Counted from the stretch's first letter, positions 8,664-16,678 are shown. The stretch: DNA of 50,587 bases from an uncultured Phascolarctobacterium sp. (GCA_947629685.1 CANREP010000013.1:1-50587); one strand, 5' to 3'. The notes: generated by a model from the sequence alone, not told the origin. Made by a program: numbers and translations.

Positions 8664-9704
8664 TTATTCACGCACTCGGTCCAGCTTGGACTGGAAGGTT
8701 ACATAATGCGGCAGCTTCAGATGTGAAATAAAGCCCTGCATTTCCAGACAATCACCATGGGTCAGTACGAATTCTTCATCCTGCGAAGGAGTATTGCCAG
8801 TAGTATTCAGGCTGGCATCGGCAATAGACATTGCGATAGCTTTGGTTTCATTGTTGCCGATGACGCAGCCGTAGCCGCCGGACAATCGTATCTTATCAAA
8901 CTCTTCCTTAGTTTCTTCATGTACAGGCCAGAGAGCCTCTACCTCGGTAACATTCACAGCGCCGATGCAGATAGCTTCGCCTGCTTCCAGCGGATAGGGG
9001 ATCATAATATCTACATAGCCGCTGCGCAGCTCGCTTACCGTAGGATGTACGGCGCCATAACCACGCATGGCGCTGTAGGCAACACCTTCCAAAAAGCCTG
9101 CTTCACTGCGCGCCATAGTCTGCAGGCGGGCACTGCGCGGTGCCGGAAAGGTAAGCACATGCGTGGTAATATCATACGGCTGGGTATCGTCCTTTTCCGG
9201 CTGTTTAAGTATGCCGTCTGCCTGCAGCAGCTCGTCTACACGGCCGCAGTAAATATCTGCCGCCGTTTCTTGCGCAGCAGTTACAGCAGCCTGCTTGCCC
9301 TTTTCTTCTGACAGAGAAAAATCCAGCAATCTGTGCGCGTAGTCAAAGCTTGCGCCCAAAATCTGCTCGCCGGGAATATCTTTAAAAGCGGCAGAAATCC
9401 TGCGCATAATCCGCATATCTTTACAATCGGCAGGCAAAGAATAATAATCGCGTTTCAGAGTACTGCGATAAGCACGCAGCAAAAATACTGCTTCTTCCAC
9501 ACTGCCCTTGCTTTGTTTTAACGCCAGCGCCGCATATTCCGGCGCGTACATGCCTGCCTCGCTCATTACCTTGTCTGTTAACAGGGGCATATCCGTTAAA
9601 ATCGTCTGTACTTCCAGTCTGCCGTTGCTTTGATAAACTTCGTCCAGCAGTTTAAGAGACTGCTCGATAGCGGCTTCGCCGCCTTTTACTGCTACGTATG
9701 CCAT
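8664..9704 (-). CDS. phnI: C-P lyase core subunit PhnI
   Basis: A 346-residue nucleosidase-like subunit of the PhnGHIJ core. With PhnG, H and L it joins the phosphonate to the ribose of ATP, releasing adenine (E. coli knowledge; 354 residues there). The N-terminus MAYVAVKGGEAAIEQS is characteristic of PhnI. The ATG at 9704 is preceded by GGAGGAG with ideal spacing, so an upstream in-frame extension is not used. It overlaps no neighbour: phnH ends at 9713 and phnJ begins 12 bases after its stop. Confidence 0.93.
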   Translation of the reverse strand: MAYVAVKGGEAAIEQSLKLLDEVYQSNGRLEVQTILTDMPLLTDKVMSEAGMYAPEYAALALKQSKGSVEEAVFLLRAYRSTLKRDYYSLPADCKDMRIMRRISAAFKDIPGEQILGASFDYAHRLLDFSLSEEKGKQAAVTAAQETAADIYCGRVDELLQADGILKQPEKDDTQPYDITTHVLTFPAPRSARLQTMARSEAGFLEGVAYSAMRGYGAVHPTVSELRSGYVDIMIPYPLEAGEAICIGAVNVTEVEALWPVHEETKEEFDKIRLSGGYGCVIGNNETKAIAMSIADASLNTTGNTPSQDEEFVLTHGDCLEMQGFISHLKLPHYVTFQSKLDRVRE

Positions 9705-9712
9705 AACTCCTC

Positions 9713-10294
9713 CTATTGCACTTTGCACAGACGCGGAACTGCCATGAGCTCGTTAGCCGCGCTGATAAAGATTAAATCAACTCCGCAGGGATATTCCTGC
9801 TGCACTTCCTGCCGCAGACGGCAGATGGTTTTGATATATTCAGTAGTGTGTACCGCAAGCCTACCGTCGATACCGGGGCCGCTTATTTCTGCAGCCGTTT
9901 CCCCATCCAGCTGCGGGCACCAGATAATAAACGTGCAGGACTGCTGAGGATCAGACAGTGTGCCTTGCTTAGCTTCGCTTAAAAGCTGACGGATATTTTC
10001 ATAATTGAGCATCCCTGTCAGATAAATAAAATCCGCTTTCTGATAATCAGCCGGAACAGCAAGGGTATAATCATGCAGCTGCTGCGCCAGCTCTATATTT
10101 TTCTCAACATAATAGGTGATTTCATTATCCATCAGCGTAGAGCCTGCTGCCAGCACTGCGCCAAGTTCTGACTGAAAACCGCCTGCTTCTTTATCTATGC
10201 TGCTTTTCTGAAAAGGATTAGCCATAGACTGCAGCAGTTTGCGAAACAGCGACTGTGCGTCATGGACTGCATCAAAAGAATAAACCTGTTGCAT
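9713..10294 (-). CDS. phnH: C-P lyase core subunit PhnH
   Basis: A 193-residue protein, nearly the length of E. coli PhnH (194). It opens AVHDAQSLFRKLLQSMANPF, the PhnH N-terminal pattern, and belongs to the fold related to PLP transferases that has lost cofactor binding. It is part of the PhnGHIJ complex. The ATG at 10294 follows the phnG stop by 4 bases with GGGGGA upstream; a longer in-frame version would run deep into phnG and lacks a ribosome site. Confidence 0.9.
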   Translation of the reverse strand: MQQVYSFDAVHDAQSLFRKLLQSMANPFQKSSIDKEAGGFQSELGAVLAAGSTLMDNEITYYVEKNIELAQQLHDYTLAVPADYQKADFIYLTGMLNYENIRQLLSEAKQGTLSDPQQSCTFIIWCPQLDGETAAEISGPGIDGRLAVHTTEYIKTICRLRQEVQQEYPCGVDLIFISAANELMAVPRLCKVQ

Positions 10295-10298
10295 CTCA

Positions 10299-10733
10299 CT
10301 ATTCCCCCATCGTATTAAAGTCGACCTTAGAACGGCGCAGTGCGGCATTCAGCTTACCGCGCGCTGCCAGCTGCTCTTTTTCCAACTGCCTGATAGCCTT
10401 ATCCAAAGCCTCGCATTCCGGCAGCATGCCATTGTAGGCTGCGTCTATAACAGCTGCGGCAGTAACCTTGACAAAATCGTCTCCCATCATGACAGCCGCA
10501 CCTTTAAAACCGGCAACCTCCACAATACATTCACTGCACAGCGCTTCCCCCAAATAAAACAGAGAAGCTTTCACCGGCTCTCTAAACTGCAGCATCGTCA
10601 GCGTCTTTTGGGCTGGCCGCACAATACTTACCTGATATTTTTCCTGCAGCGGCCGGCTCAGCTGTCCAACTTCACTACCCGTCGCAGCAGCCAGTATCTT
10701 AGTGTACTGTCTCCTGCTTAATAACTGTTCCAC
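10299..10733 (-). CDS. phnG: C-P lyase core subunit PhnG
   Basis: A 144-residue first structural subunit of the PhnGHIJ core. The start RRQYTKILAAA parallels E. coli RQHWMSVLA. An ATG lies at 10751, but it has no ribosome site; inside it GGAGG (10746-10742) sits 8 bases before an in-frame GTG at 10733, which also matches the family's N-terminus better, so GTG is chosen. The following phnH is spaced by 4 bases, and the phnG-H-I-J-K-M-L-PHP genes appear to form one transcript. Confidence 0.88.
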   Translation of the reverse strand: MEQLLSRRQYTKILAAATGSEVGQLSRPLQEKYQVSIVRPAQKTLTMLQFREPVKASLFYLGEALCSECIVEVAGFKGAAVMMGDDFVKVTAAAVIDAAYNGMLPECEALDKAIRQLEKEQLAARGKLNAALRRSKVDFNTMGE

Positions 10734-10785
10734 GGTTATAACCTCCGTCATTGCAAAAGTTCATGCGTTTTAACGCAAGTCCAGC

Positions 10786-10814
10786 ATAACATGTACCATG
10801 AGGTAAAACATCAA
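10786..10814 (-). promoter_or_regulatory. Candidate phn operon promoter
   Basis: On the minus strand, -35 TTGATG (10814-10809), a 17-base spacer and -10 TGTTAT (10791-10786). The spacer holds the inverted repeat CATG-GTA-CATG, and GCGTT-AA-AACGC lies just downstream (10765-10776); either could be an operator. A TATGCT with an upstream TG is an alternative -10 here. Evidence is motif quality and position only. Confidence 0.4.
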
Positions 10815-10859
10815 ATCCAGGTTAAATGTCCTTTGCAGAAATTTAACAATCCTGAATGT

Positions 10860-10895
10860 AAAAAAATCTTTACAGAGCATTGCTCCGTAAAGATT
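10860..10895 (-). terminator. Terminator between the RpiR-type regulator and phnG
   Basis: On the minus strand a stem AATCTTTAC-GAGCA / TGCTC-GTAAAGATT with one mismatch, followed by a run of seven T. It lies 16 bases after the regulator's stop and well before phnG, separating the regulator transcript from the phn operon. Confidence 0.8.
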
Positions 10896-10911
10896 TTCAC
10901 CAAGAAAAATA

Positions 10912-11742
10912 TTAAATTATATCATGCTGAAAGATTTTGCCTGCATTGCGGATATTTTCCCTGCAGCCTTCGTCCTTCAGCAGCAGCGCCTGATACAGCA
11001 TATCATTAAATACCACCTGGGCAACGCGGGAGTTGACCCAGCCGGCACCCGGATGCAGGTCCGGCAGAACAAAAATATAATCGGCATATGCAGTCAGCGC
11101 AGAATTGCCGTTGCCTGTAATAGCTACCGTTACCGCTCCGCCGGCTTTGGCGCTGCGCAGCGCTTCTACCGTCACTCTCGACTTGCCGGACTGAGATATA
11201 CCTATGGCCACATCTCTGGCAGATAAATGCTCTGCGCTCACCTTCTGAAAAAACATATCCGTATAGGTACGGCAGTTCATACCCAGATACAGCAACTTTC
11301 CCGCCAAGTCTACGGCGCTGCCCACGGAACATTCTACTCCGTAAATATCAATCATCCTGGCACGGCGTAAACATTTGATAACAGCATGGAAATCATCTTG
11401 AGCAATTCCGTGTGCCAGCGCAGCCAAAATATTAACGGCATGAGATACCACTGCAGCAGGCACACTGTCTATACTCATTTTACCTGTCTGCTCCGGCGGC
11501 TGCACCTGCGCGCTGTCTCCGGCGCACACGCAGCGCAAAAACTCTTTCCAGCTGCCGAAGCCACATTTATGCAGACAGCGTACAATCGTCTGCTGCCCTG
11601 CTCCGGCTGCGGCAGCGCATTGCCGCAGCGTATACGTGGCCAGCTCTTTTTCTTCTGCCTGTCCCAGCAGAAAATCTGCCGCCTGTTTTTCCGCTGCCGA
11701 TAAACTTTTATAATTTACTTTCAATGCCTGTACCCAGTTCAT
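10912..11742 (-). CDS. RpiR-family transcriptional regulator (HTH plus SIS domain)
   Basis: A 276-residue regulator: an N-terminal RpiR helix-turn-helix (about 1-77; LSAAEKQAADFLL, AAAAGAGQQTIVRCLHKCGFG) and a C-terminal SIS sugar-phosphate-binding domain (about 105-260; YGVECSVGSAVDLAGKL, GISQSGKSRVTVEAL, VAITGNG). SIS domains of this family bind phosphosugars. It heads the C-P lyase locus, where a PhnF-type GntR regulator would be expected, and so may sense a ribose-phosphate intermediate of the pathway; that is inference. An upstream TTG (11763) is in frame, but ATG 11742 has AAGGGTG at proper spacing. The gene has its own promoter and terminator. Confidence 0.88.
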   Translation of the reverse strand: MNWVQALKVNYKSLSAAEKQAADFLLGQAEEKELATYTLRQCAAAAGAGQQTIVRCLHKCGFGSWKEFLRCVCAGDSAQVQPPEQTGKMSIDSVPAAVVSHAVNILAALAHGIAQDDFHAVIKCLRRARMIDIYGVECSVGSAVDLAGKLLYLGMNCRTYTDMFFQKVSAEHLSARDVAIGISQSGKSRVTVEALRSAKAGGAVTVAITGNGNSALTAYADYIFVLPDLHPGAGWVNSRVAQVVFNDMLYQALLLKDEGCRENIRNAGKIFQHDII

Positions 11743-11756
11743 CTTTTCACCCTTAT

Positions 11757-11769
11757 GGAGCAACGCTCC
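11757..11769. repeat. Palindrome in the regulator leader
   Basis: GGAGC-AAC-GCTCC, a perfect inverted repeat with a 3-base centre, 15 bases upstream of the regulator ATG. It may be a small leader hairpin or an autoregulatory operator. The terminator stem after the same gene contains a related GGAGCA/TGCTC element. Confidence 0.4.
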
Positions 11770-11785
11770 GTTTTTCTTACTTTAC

Positions 11786-11814
11786 AGCATAGCTGTCTGA
11801 ATCATATTTTACAA
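11786..11814 (-). promoter_or_regulatory. Candidate promoter of the RpiR-type regulator
   Basis: On the minus strand, -35 TTGTAA (11814-11809), 17-base spacer, -10 TATGCT (11791-11786). Each hexamer matches consensus at 4 of 6 positions. Confidence 0.45.
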
Positions 11815-11923
11815 GCAAGCCCAGGCATACTTTACATAAAATTAACCTTACGCCAGTTTTTAACGCTACAATTTTGCTCTTATTATGTTTTCGCAACAGA
11901 AAAACTAATTTCTTTAATTTTAT

Positions 11924-11940
11924 TAGTATATACTATTTAT
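11924..11940. promoter_or_regulatory. CcpN-like operator candidate upstream of dcuB
   Basis: TAGTATATACTATTTAT, containing the perfect 12-bp palindrome TAGTATATACTA (11924-11935). The same 17 bases occur at 26016-26032 inside the promoter of the ccpN-like gene, and an 11-of-12 version lies over the -10 of ppsA. Here it sits 24 bases upstream of the dcuB -35, so the mode of action may differ. Confidence 0.5.
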
Positions 11941-11959
11941 AAAAATTGTACTCTATCTC

Positions 11960-11987
11960 TTGCTTTTTAACAGCAATACTGTATAAT
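11960..11987 (+). promoter_or_regulatory. dcuB promoter
   Basis: -35 TTGCTT (11960-11965), 16-base spacer, -10 TATAAT (11982-11987). The predicted start is near 11994, giving a leader of about 70 bases. Confidence 0.6.
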
Positions 11988-11989
11988 AT

Positions 11990-12002
11990 ACTGTATTACA
12001 GT
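11990..12002. promoter_or_regulatory. ACTGT palindrome over the dcuB transcription start
   Basis: ACTGT-ATT-ACAGT, a perfect inverted repeat with a 3-base centre, located at the predicted +1. ATACTGTAT is also directly repeated across the -10 region (11977-11985 and 11990-11998 in part). A repressor site is plausible; the protein is unknown. Confidence 0.35.
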
Positions 12003-12062
12003 CAAAATTTTCAAACAATTTATCTTAACTGTAAAATATCTATTTCTATTCGGGAGGTTTTC

Positions 12063-13406
12063 ATGGAGATTATTTTAGGTTTTCTCGTCCTCATGTCCTG
12101 TCTTGTACTGGGCATACGTCATGGCGGTATCGGCTTAGCGGCTATCAGCGGTATCGGCCTTGTTATCTATACTTTTATTTTTGGCTACAAACCGGGCAAG
12201 CCGCCTATCGACGTTATGCTGACCATTATGGCGGTAGTAACCTGCGCCGGCTTTCTGCAGGCTTCCGGCGGCCTTACCGTCATGCTCAAATATGCGGAAA
12301 AATTTCTGCGCAATAATCCTAAACATATAACGGTATTCGCACCGCTGACCACCTGGTTTTTAACCGTATTATGCGGTACCGGCCACGTTGTTTATACCAT
12401 GTTTCCCATTATCTATGACATCGCCATCAAACAGGGAATCCGTCCTGAACGCCCCATGGCCGTTTCTTCCATTGCGTCTCAGATGGGCATCTGCGCTTCG
12501 CCGGTATCCGTTGCCGTTGTTTCCGTAGTCGGCTTCATGGCAGCCGCCGGACACCAGTTCAGCATTATGCAGATTCTTGCCATCTCTATTCCTGCAACCT
12601 TTATCGGCGTACTCTGCGCCGCTATCTGGAGCTACCGCCACGGTCTGGAACTGGCAGACGACCCTGCTTTTCAGGAGCTTATCAGCGACCCTGAGCAGAA
12701 AGAATATGTTTACGGTAATACAGAAAGCCTGCTGGATAAAAAACTGCCTTCTTCCTTCTATCACGCCATGTTTATCTTCTTTGCCGGTATCCTCGTTATT
12801 GCCGTCCTCGGCAACTTCCCCGCTCTGCTGCCGCATTTTGCCGCTAAGGCAGGCGCTGCCCCCAAACCCATTTCCATGACCATCGTCATCCAGATGGTTA
12901 TGCTGTTTGTCAGCGCACTTATCCTGCTCTTCTGCAAAGTTAAAGCCAAAGAAGTAGGCAACAGCCAGGTCTTCCGTTCCGGCGTAGTAGCGCTGATCTC
13001 CGTTTACGGTGTTGCCTGGATGGCTGATACTTATTTTGCTAACCATATGGGCATCCTCAAAGACTTTCTCGGTCACGCAGTACAGTCCTATCCGCTGGCC
13101 TACGCCATCGTACTCTTTTTGACTTCCAAGCTGGTCAACTCTCAGGCTGCGGCAATCGCAATCGTCATGCCGATTGCGCTGAATGTAGGTATGGATCCGC
13201 TGCTTATCCTGTCCTTTATTCCGGCCTGCTATGCTTACTTCTTCCTGCCTACTTATCCTTCCGATTTGGCCTGCATCGGTTTTGACCGTTCCGGCACTAC
13301 CCATATCGGCAAGTTTGTCTTAAATCACAGCTTTATGATGCCTGGCCTCGTAGGCGTCTTCATGGCCTGTGTGGCAGGCTATTTTATAGCCCATACCATT
13401 CTGTAA
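12063..13406 (+). CDS. dcuB: Anaerobic C4-dicarboxylate transporter DcuB
   Basis: A 447-residue inner-membrane carrier (E. coli DcuB has 446). It is very close to DcuB rather than DcuA: KPPIDVML, LQASGGL, LCGTGHVVYT, GIRPERPMA, ASPVSVAVVS, LLDKKLP, LPTYPSDLA and FDRSGTTHIG. DcuB exchanges fumarate, malate or aspartate for succinate during anaerobic growth and can import dicarboxylates. The ATG at 12063 has GGGAGG at 12052-12057; an in-frame upstream extension to 11946 lies within the promoter and is not used. Monocistronic, ending in a strong terminator. Confidence 0.95.
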   Translation: MEIILGFLVLMSCLVLGIRHGGIGLAAISGIGLVIYTFIFGYKPGKPPIDVMLTIMAVVTCAGFLQASGGLTVMLKYAEKFLRNNPKHITVFAPLTTWFLTVLCGTGHVVYTMFPIIYDIAIKQGIRPERPMAVSSIASQMGICASPVSVAVVSVVGFMAAAGHQFSIMQILAISIPATFIGVLCAAIWSYRHGLELADDPAFQELISDPEQKEYVYGNTESLLDKKLPSSFYHAMFIFFAGILVIAVLGNFPALLPHFAAKAGAAPKPISMTIVIQMVMLFVSALILLFCKVKAKEVGNSQVFRSGVVALISVYGVAWMADTYFANHMGILKDFLGHAVQSYPLAYAIVLFLTSKLVNSQAAAIAIVMPIALNVGMDPLLILSFIPACYAYFFLPTYPSDLACIGFDRSGTTHIGKFVLNHSFMMPGLVGVFMACVAGYFIAHTIL

Positions 13407-13411
13407 TCTGT

Positions 13412-13452
13412 AAAAAGGAAAGGAACCTGTTATCAGGTTCCTTTCCTTTTTC
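13412..13452. terminator. Bidirectional terminator between dcuB and the macro-domain gene
   Basis: A near-perfect 18-bp stem AAAAAGGAAAGGAACCTG closing on a TTAT loop, with T tracts on both strands. It serves the convergent dcuB (+) and macro-domain gene (-). Confidence 0.9.
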
Positions 13453-13455
13453 ATC

Positions 13456-14274
13456 TTATCTGCTGCCCAAAAGCGGCAGCTCGCTGGCCGCCAGCACCTT
13501 ATTGATACCTTCCCAGTCGCAGCTTCCCTGCTGCAGGAAAAATTCTGCCGCCAGCAGCGTTTGCAGGAAACATAATCTGCCTGCTTCACCGTCCATACTG
13601 CCCTGGAGATACTGCTCCCAGCGGCTGTGCCACTCTGCGGCAGGCAAATCGGCCGCAGACTGGTATTTTTCCCGCAATTTGTCGCAGTACAGCTGCAGCC
13701 GGGACAGCCATGCTTTTTCCGATAACGTTAAAGCAGCCGCGTAAGCAGGCAACGCTCCCGCAATATATTCGTGCGCTGCGTAATATGCTGCGCCGCCCAT
13801 CTGAAAGCTGTCCTTATCCAACAAGACTATATATACCTGCAGCTGAGCATGAGTTAGCAAAAAGCTTTCGATAGTCTTTACCGCCACATTCAGCGCCTGC
13901 GCTTTAGGATAACCGTACACGCCGGCAGAAATTACTGCAAAAGCTACGCTCGCGCAGTCATGCGCAGTTGCTAAACGCAGCGAATTGCGATAACAGGCGG
14001 TCAACAGCTCCTTTTCATTCTTGCTGCCGCCCTGCCATATCGGCCCAACCGTATGAATAACATGCTTACACGGCAGCCGGTAACCCCAGGTAAGCTTGGC
14101 TTCCCCAGTCGCACAACCGCCTAAGGTACGGCATTCTTCCAACAGCTGCGGCCCGGCCGCCCTATGGATACAGCCGTCGACGCCACCGCCGCCCAGCAGA
14201 TGCGGCGCTGCTGCATTGACTATCGCATCCGCTTTGACCTTAGTAATATCCGTTTCTAAAAATTTTAGTGGCAT
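13456..14274 (-). CDS. Macro-domain protein with a C-terminal extension
   Basis: A 272-residue protein. Residues 1-170 form a MacroD/YmdB-type macro domain: DITKVKADAIVNAA, LLGGGGVDGCIHRAAG (ADP-ribose phosphate loop), GCATGEA, VIHTVGPIW and ISAGVYGYP. Such domains hydrolyse O-acetyl-ADP-ribose or remove ADP-ribose from proteins. About 100 further residues (175-272), rich in Leu, Ala and Trp and probably helical, are not part of the usual 170-180-residue enzyme and are not recognised. GAGGGA precedes the ATG. Monocistronic, converging on dcuB. Confidence 0.88.
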   Translation of the reverse strand: MPLKFLETDITKVKADAIVNAAAPHLLGGGGVDGCIHRAAGPQLLEECRTLGGCATGEAKLTWGYRLPCKHVIHTVGPIWQGGSKNEKELLTACYRNSLRLATAHDCASVAFAVISAGVYGYPKAQALNVAVKTIESFLLTHAQLQVYIVLLDKDSFQMGGAAYYAAHEYIAGALPAYAAALTLSEKAWLSRLQLYCDKLREKYQSAADLPAAEWHSRWEQYLQGSMDGEAGRLCFLQTLLAAEFFLQQGSCDWEGINKVLAASELPLLGSR

Positions 14275-14301
14275 AAGCTTCCCTCTCCCTGTTTTTTCTT
14301 A

Positions 14302-14310
14302 ATTATAACA
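14302..14310 (-). promoter_or_regulatory. Extended -10 promoter of the macro-domain gene
   Basis: On the minus strand TGT-TATAAT, an extended -10 about 28 bases before the ATG. No good -35 lies at the usual distance. Confidence 0.4.
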
Positions 14311-14459
14311 CGCTGACTGAATGACCGTTCATCTGATAAATATTGAAATTTCTGTAAATCACCTGGATACAGCAGGTTTTTACAGTCAAATGTGGAATTA
14401 AGAGGTAATTTCACTGCCGGATTTGTCCAACAAAATAATCATTGAAAGAGGTGGAAACA

Positions 14460-15287
14460 ATGTCTAAAAAAATAACAGCTGGCTTGGCCGCTCTCAGCCT
14501 GGCGCTTTTTTTGCATATTCCCTGTTACGCTGCAGATGCACTGGCAACCGAACCCGTTGTAAACCAAAATACTGCTTCTGACGCTGTCCAGGCACCTATA
14601 CAGCCTGCCGTTATCGAAACCGGCAGCTTCGCCGGCGCGACAGTAAATATCAGCCTGCCACTTATTGACGACAGCCATCTGCAGTATATGCAGGATTTTT
14701 TCAGTGCCAATATCGCCCGCAGCCTGTATGCTTACCTGCCTTATGCCAGCAGCGAGTATGGCCGTCCTAACCCTCTCTGCTTTAAAGAAAGTTATACCTT
14801 GACAGACATCAGCAATATTGCCAAAGTTTCTGATTTCATTCACAAACGCCGGAACGCCGAGGCCGAAGCACGTCAGGAATATTCTAATCGTTACCAGATG
14901 TTTGCCGATTATGAAGTCAAACTCAATAACAGCGACTATCTATCCATCCTGCAATCCATTTACACTTATAGCGGCGGCGCTCATGGCCTGACGGTACGTT
15001 ACAGTATGACGGCAGACCGGGCCACCGGCCGGGCAGTAAAGCTGGCGGATATTTTTGCCGATAAAACATACCTGAACACTTTAAACGCGCTTGCCGCCAA
15101 CCAAAATCAGGAAATAACGCTGTTTGACAAAGTACGGCTTACCGGCAGCGAAGACTTTTATCTGACTGATAAAGGTCTTACAGTTTATTTCCAGTTATAT
15201 GAAGTCGCCCCTTATGCGGCAGGCTTTGTCGAATACTTCTTCCCATATGAAGCAATCGCTCCGCTGATGGCTAAAAAACATATATAA
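14460..15287 (+). CDS. Secreted DUF3298-type protein
   Basis: A 275-residue exported protein: signal peptide (about 1-25, ending CYAA), a low-complexity linker, a DUF4163-like part, and a C-terminal DUF3298 domain (about 160-270) with the hallmark YTYSGGAHG, followed by LADIF and FFPYEAIAPLM. The family includes RsiV and the accessory half of deacetylase PdaC; its own biochemical role is unknown. The ATG at 14460 has AGAGGTGG upstream and is preferred to an in-frame ATG at 14442, which would sit before that site. No TM anchor or catalytic domain is visible. Confidence 0.78.
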   Translation: MSKKITAGLAALSLALFLHIPCYAADALATEPVVNQNTASDAVQAPIQPAVIETGSFAGATVNISLPLIDDSHLQYMQDFFSANIARSLYAYLPYASSEYGRPNPLCFKESYTLTDISNIAKVSDFIHKRRNAEAEARQEYSNRYQMFADYEVKLNNSDYLSILQSIYTYSGGAHGLTVRYSMTADRATGRAVKLADIFADKTYLNTLNALAANQNQEITLFDKVRLTGSEDFYLTDKGLTVYFQLYEVAPYAAGFVEYFFPYEAIAPLMAKKHI

Positions 15288-15293
15288 TAGGAA

Positions 15294-15329
15294 GAAGCTG
15301 CCAAACATCAGTCTGGCAGCTTCTTTTTT
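15294..15329. terminator. Terminator between the DUF3298 gene and the NhaC gene
   Basis: Stem GAAGCTGCCA / TGGCAGCTTC followed by TTTTTT on the plus strand. The minus strand has a shorter usable T tract, so it may also end the antiporter transcript. Confidence 0.85.
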
Positions 15330-16632
15330 AAGCAGTGCGTTCCTCTTTGCTGAAAAAGATAAAGATAATGACGCTGACGCCCATCAGAATCGGATAAAAC
15401 AGATAAGGCATGATATCCAGCGGAGTAATTCCTGTCAGCGCCGCTGCCGACAGCAGCTGTGCACCGTAAGGCAGCAGTCCCTGTCCCACGGAAGCAAAAA
15501 TATCCAGCAGCGATGCGCTGCGCTTCGGCGAAATATTATAGGCGGAAGCAATCCTATGCGCTAACGGCCCAGCCAATACAATAGCAATAGTATTATTAGC
15601 CGTAGCGATATCCATCAGCAGCACCAGGATACCGATACCCAGCTGCGCGCCTCTAAACCCGGAAACACTGCTCTGCACATAGTGCAGGATCCAGGCAAAA
15701 CCGCCGTTCATCCTGACCAGCGCGCTGATGCAGGAAGCCAGGATAGCAATGATGGTGATTTCATACATGGAGGCCAGTCCGGCTCCGACAGTCGCAAGAA
15801 TTTTCCCTGCCGCCAAAGACCCGGTATATAATCCGGCCACAACGGAAAGCACCGAGCCGCCGATCAGCAGCGTAAAAACATTTACTCCGGCCAGCGCCCC
15901 AAGCAGTATCAAAAGATATGGCACTACCTGGATAACATTATAGCCCGTATCCGTACTTTGTTTGTAGTCGCTGCCGCTGGCAATAACCAGAAAAATGATA
16001 GCCGTAAGCACAGCCGCAGGCATGACGATCCTGATATTAGCCAGAAATTTATCCTTCATGGCGCAGCCCTGCGTGCGTACTGCAGCAATAGTAGTATCGG
16101 AAATCATAGAAAGATTATCGCCGAACATTGCGCCGCACACTACTGCGCCGATACATAAGGGCATCTCATAGCCAGTCTTGCCGCTGATATCAATGGCGAT
16201 GGGCGCCAGCGCGGCAATCGTACCCATGGACGTACCCATGGAAATAGAAATAAAACAGCCCATGATAAAAAGTCCCATTACCGCCAGGTAGGCAGGAATA
16301 AAAGACAAAGCCAGATTGACGGTGCTTGTTACACCGCCGGCCGCCGTAACTACGGCAGAAAAAATACCCGCTAACAGATAGATAAGGCACATGGTAATGA
16401 TGTTGCTGTCACCCGCGCCGCTGGAAGCGACATACAGCTTCTGCTCGAAAGAAAAACGTTTATTCTGCAGCAGCGCTACCAAAAGAGCTATCAAAAAAGC
16501 CAGCGTCGTCGGCATAAGATAAAAATCTCCCGTTACCAGGCCGCTCCCCACGAACAAAACGATAAAAACCCCGATAGGCAAAAGAGCAGCGAAGCTTTTA
16601 TCTGCTTCATACTCTAACAAATGCTGAAACAT
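15328..16632 (-). CDS. NhaC-family sodium/proton antiporter
   Basis: A 434-residue inner-membrane protein with about ten to twelve helices. It has the NhaC family segments GTSMGTIAALAPIA, GAVVCGAMFGDNLSMISDTT and ATANNTIAIVLAGP. Family members exchange sodium for protons or couple sodium to organic-acid exchange (as MleN does for malate and lactate), so the exact substrates are unknown. ATG 16632 is chosen because AGGGG lies 7 bases upstream; the in-frame TTG at 16638 abuts that site. A sodium cycle fits the sodium symporters that follow upstream. Confidence 0.82.
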   Translation of the reverse strand: MFQHLLEYEADKSFAALLPIGVFIVLFVGSGLVTGDFYLMPTTLAFLIALLVALLQNKRFSFEQKLYVASSGAGDSNIITMCLIYLLAGIFSAVVTAAGGVTSTVNLALSFIPAYLAVMGLFIMGCFISISMGTSMGTIAALAPIAIDISGKTGYEMPLCIGAVVCGAMFGDNLSMISDTTIAAVRTQGCAMKDKFLANIRIVMPAAVLTAIIFLVIASGSDYKQSTDTGYNVIQVVPYLLILLGALAGVNVFTLLIGGSVLSVVAGLYTGSLAAGKILATVGAGLASMYEITIIAILASCISALVRMNGGFAWILHYVQSSVSGFRGAQLGIGILVLLMDIATANNTIAIVLAGPLAHRIASAYNISPKRSASLLDIFASVGQGLLPYGAQLLSAAALTGITPLDIMPYLFYPILMGVSVIIFIFFSKEERTA

Positions 16633-16669
16633 ATCCAATCCCCTTTTACTGAAAATATCGACTTTCTAT

Positions 16670-16678
16670 ATCATATCA
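16670..16678 (-). promoter_or_regulatory. Candidate extended -10 promoter of the NhaC gene
   Basis: TGA-TATGAT on the minus strand between the upstream terminator (16702-16740) and the gene. No strong -35 is seen. Confidence 0.3.

Noticed and set aside
10752-10911. Pho box before phnG
   Set aside because: No pair of spaced direct repeats of the PHO type was found.
12369-13304. A 311-residue open frame antisense to dcuB
   Set aside because: Composition (His, Asp, Asn rich) is typical of a shadow; dcuB is unequivocal on the other strand.
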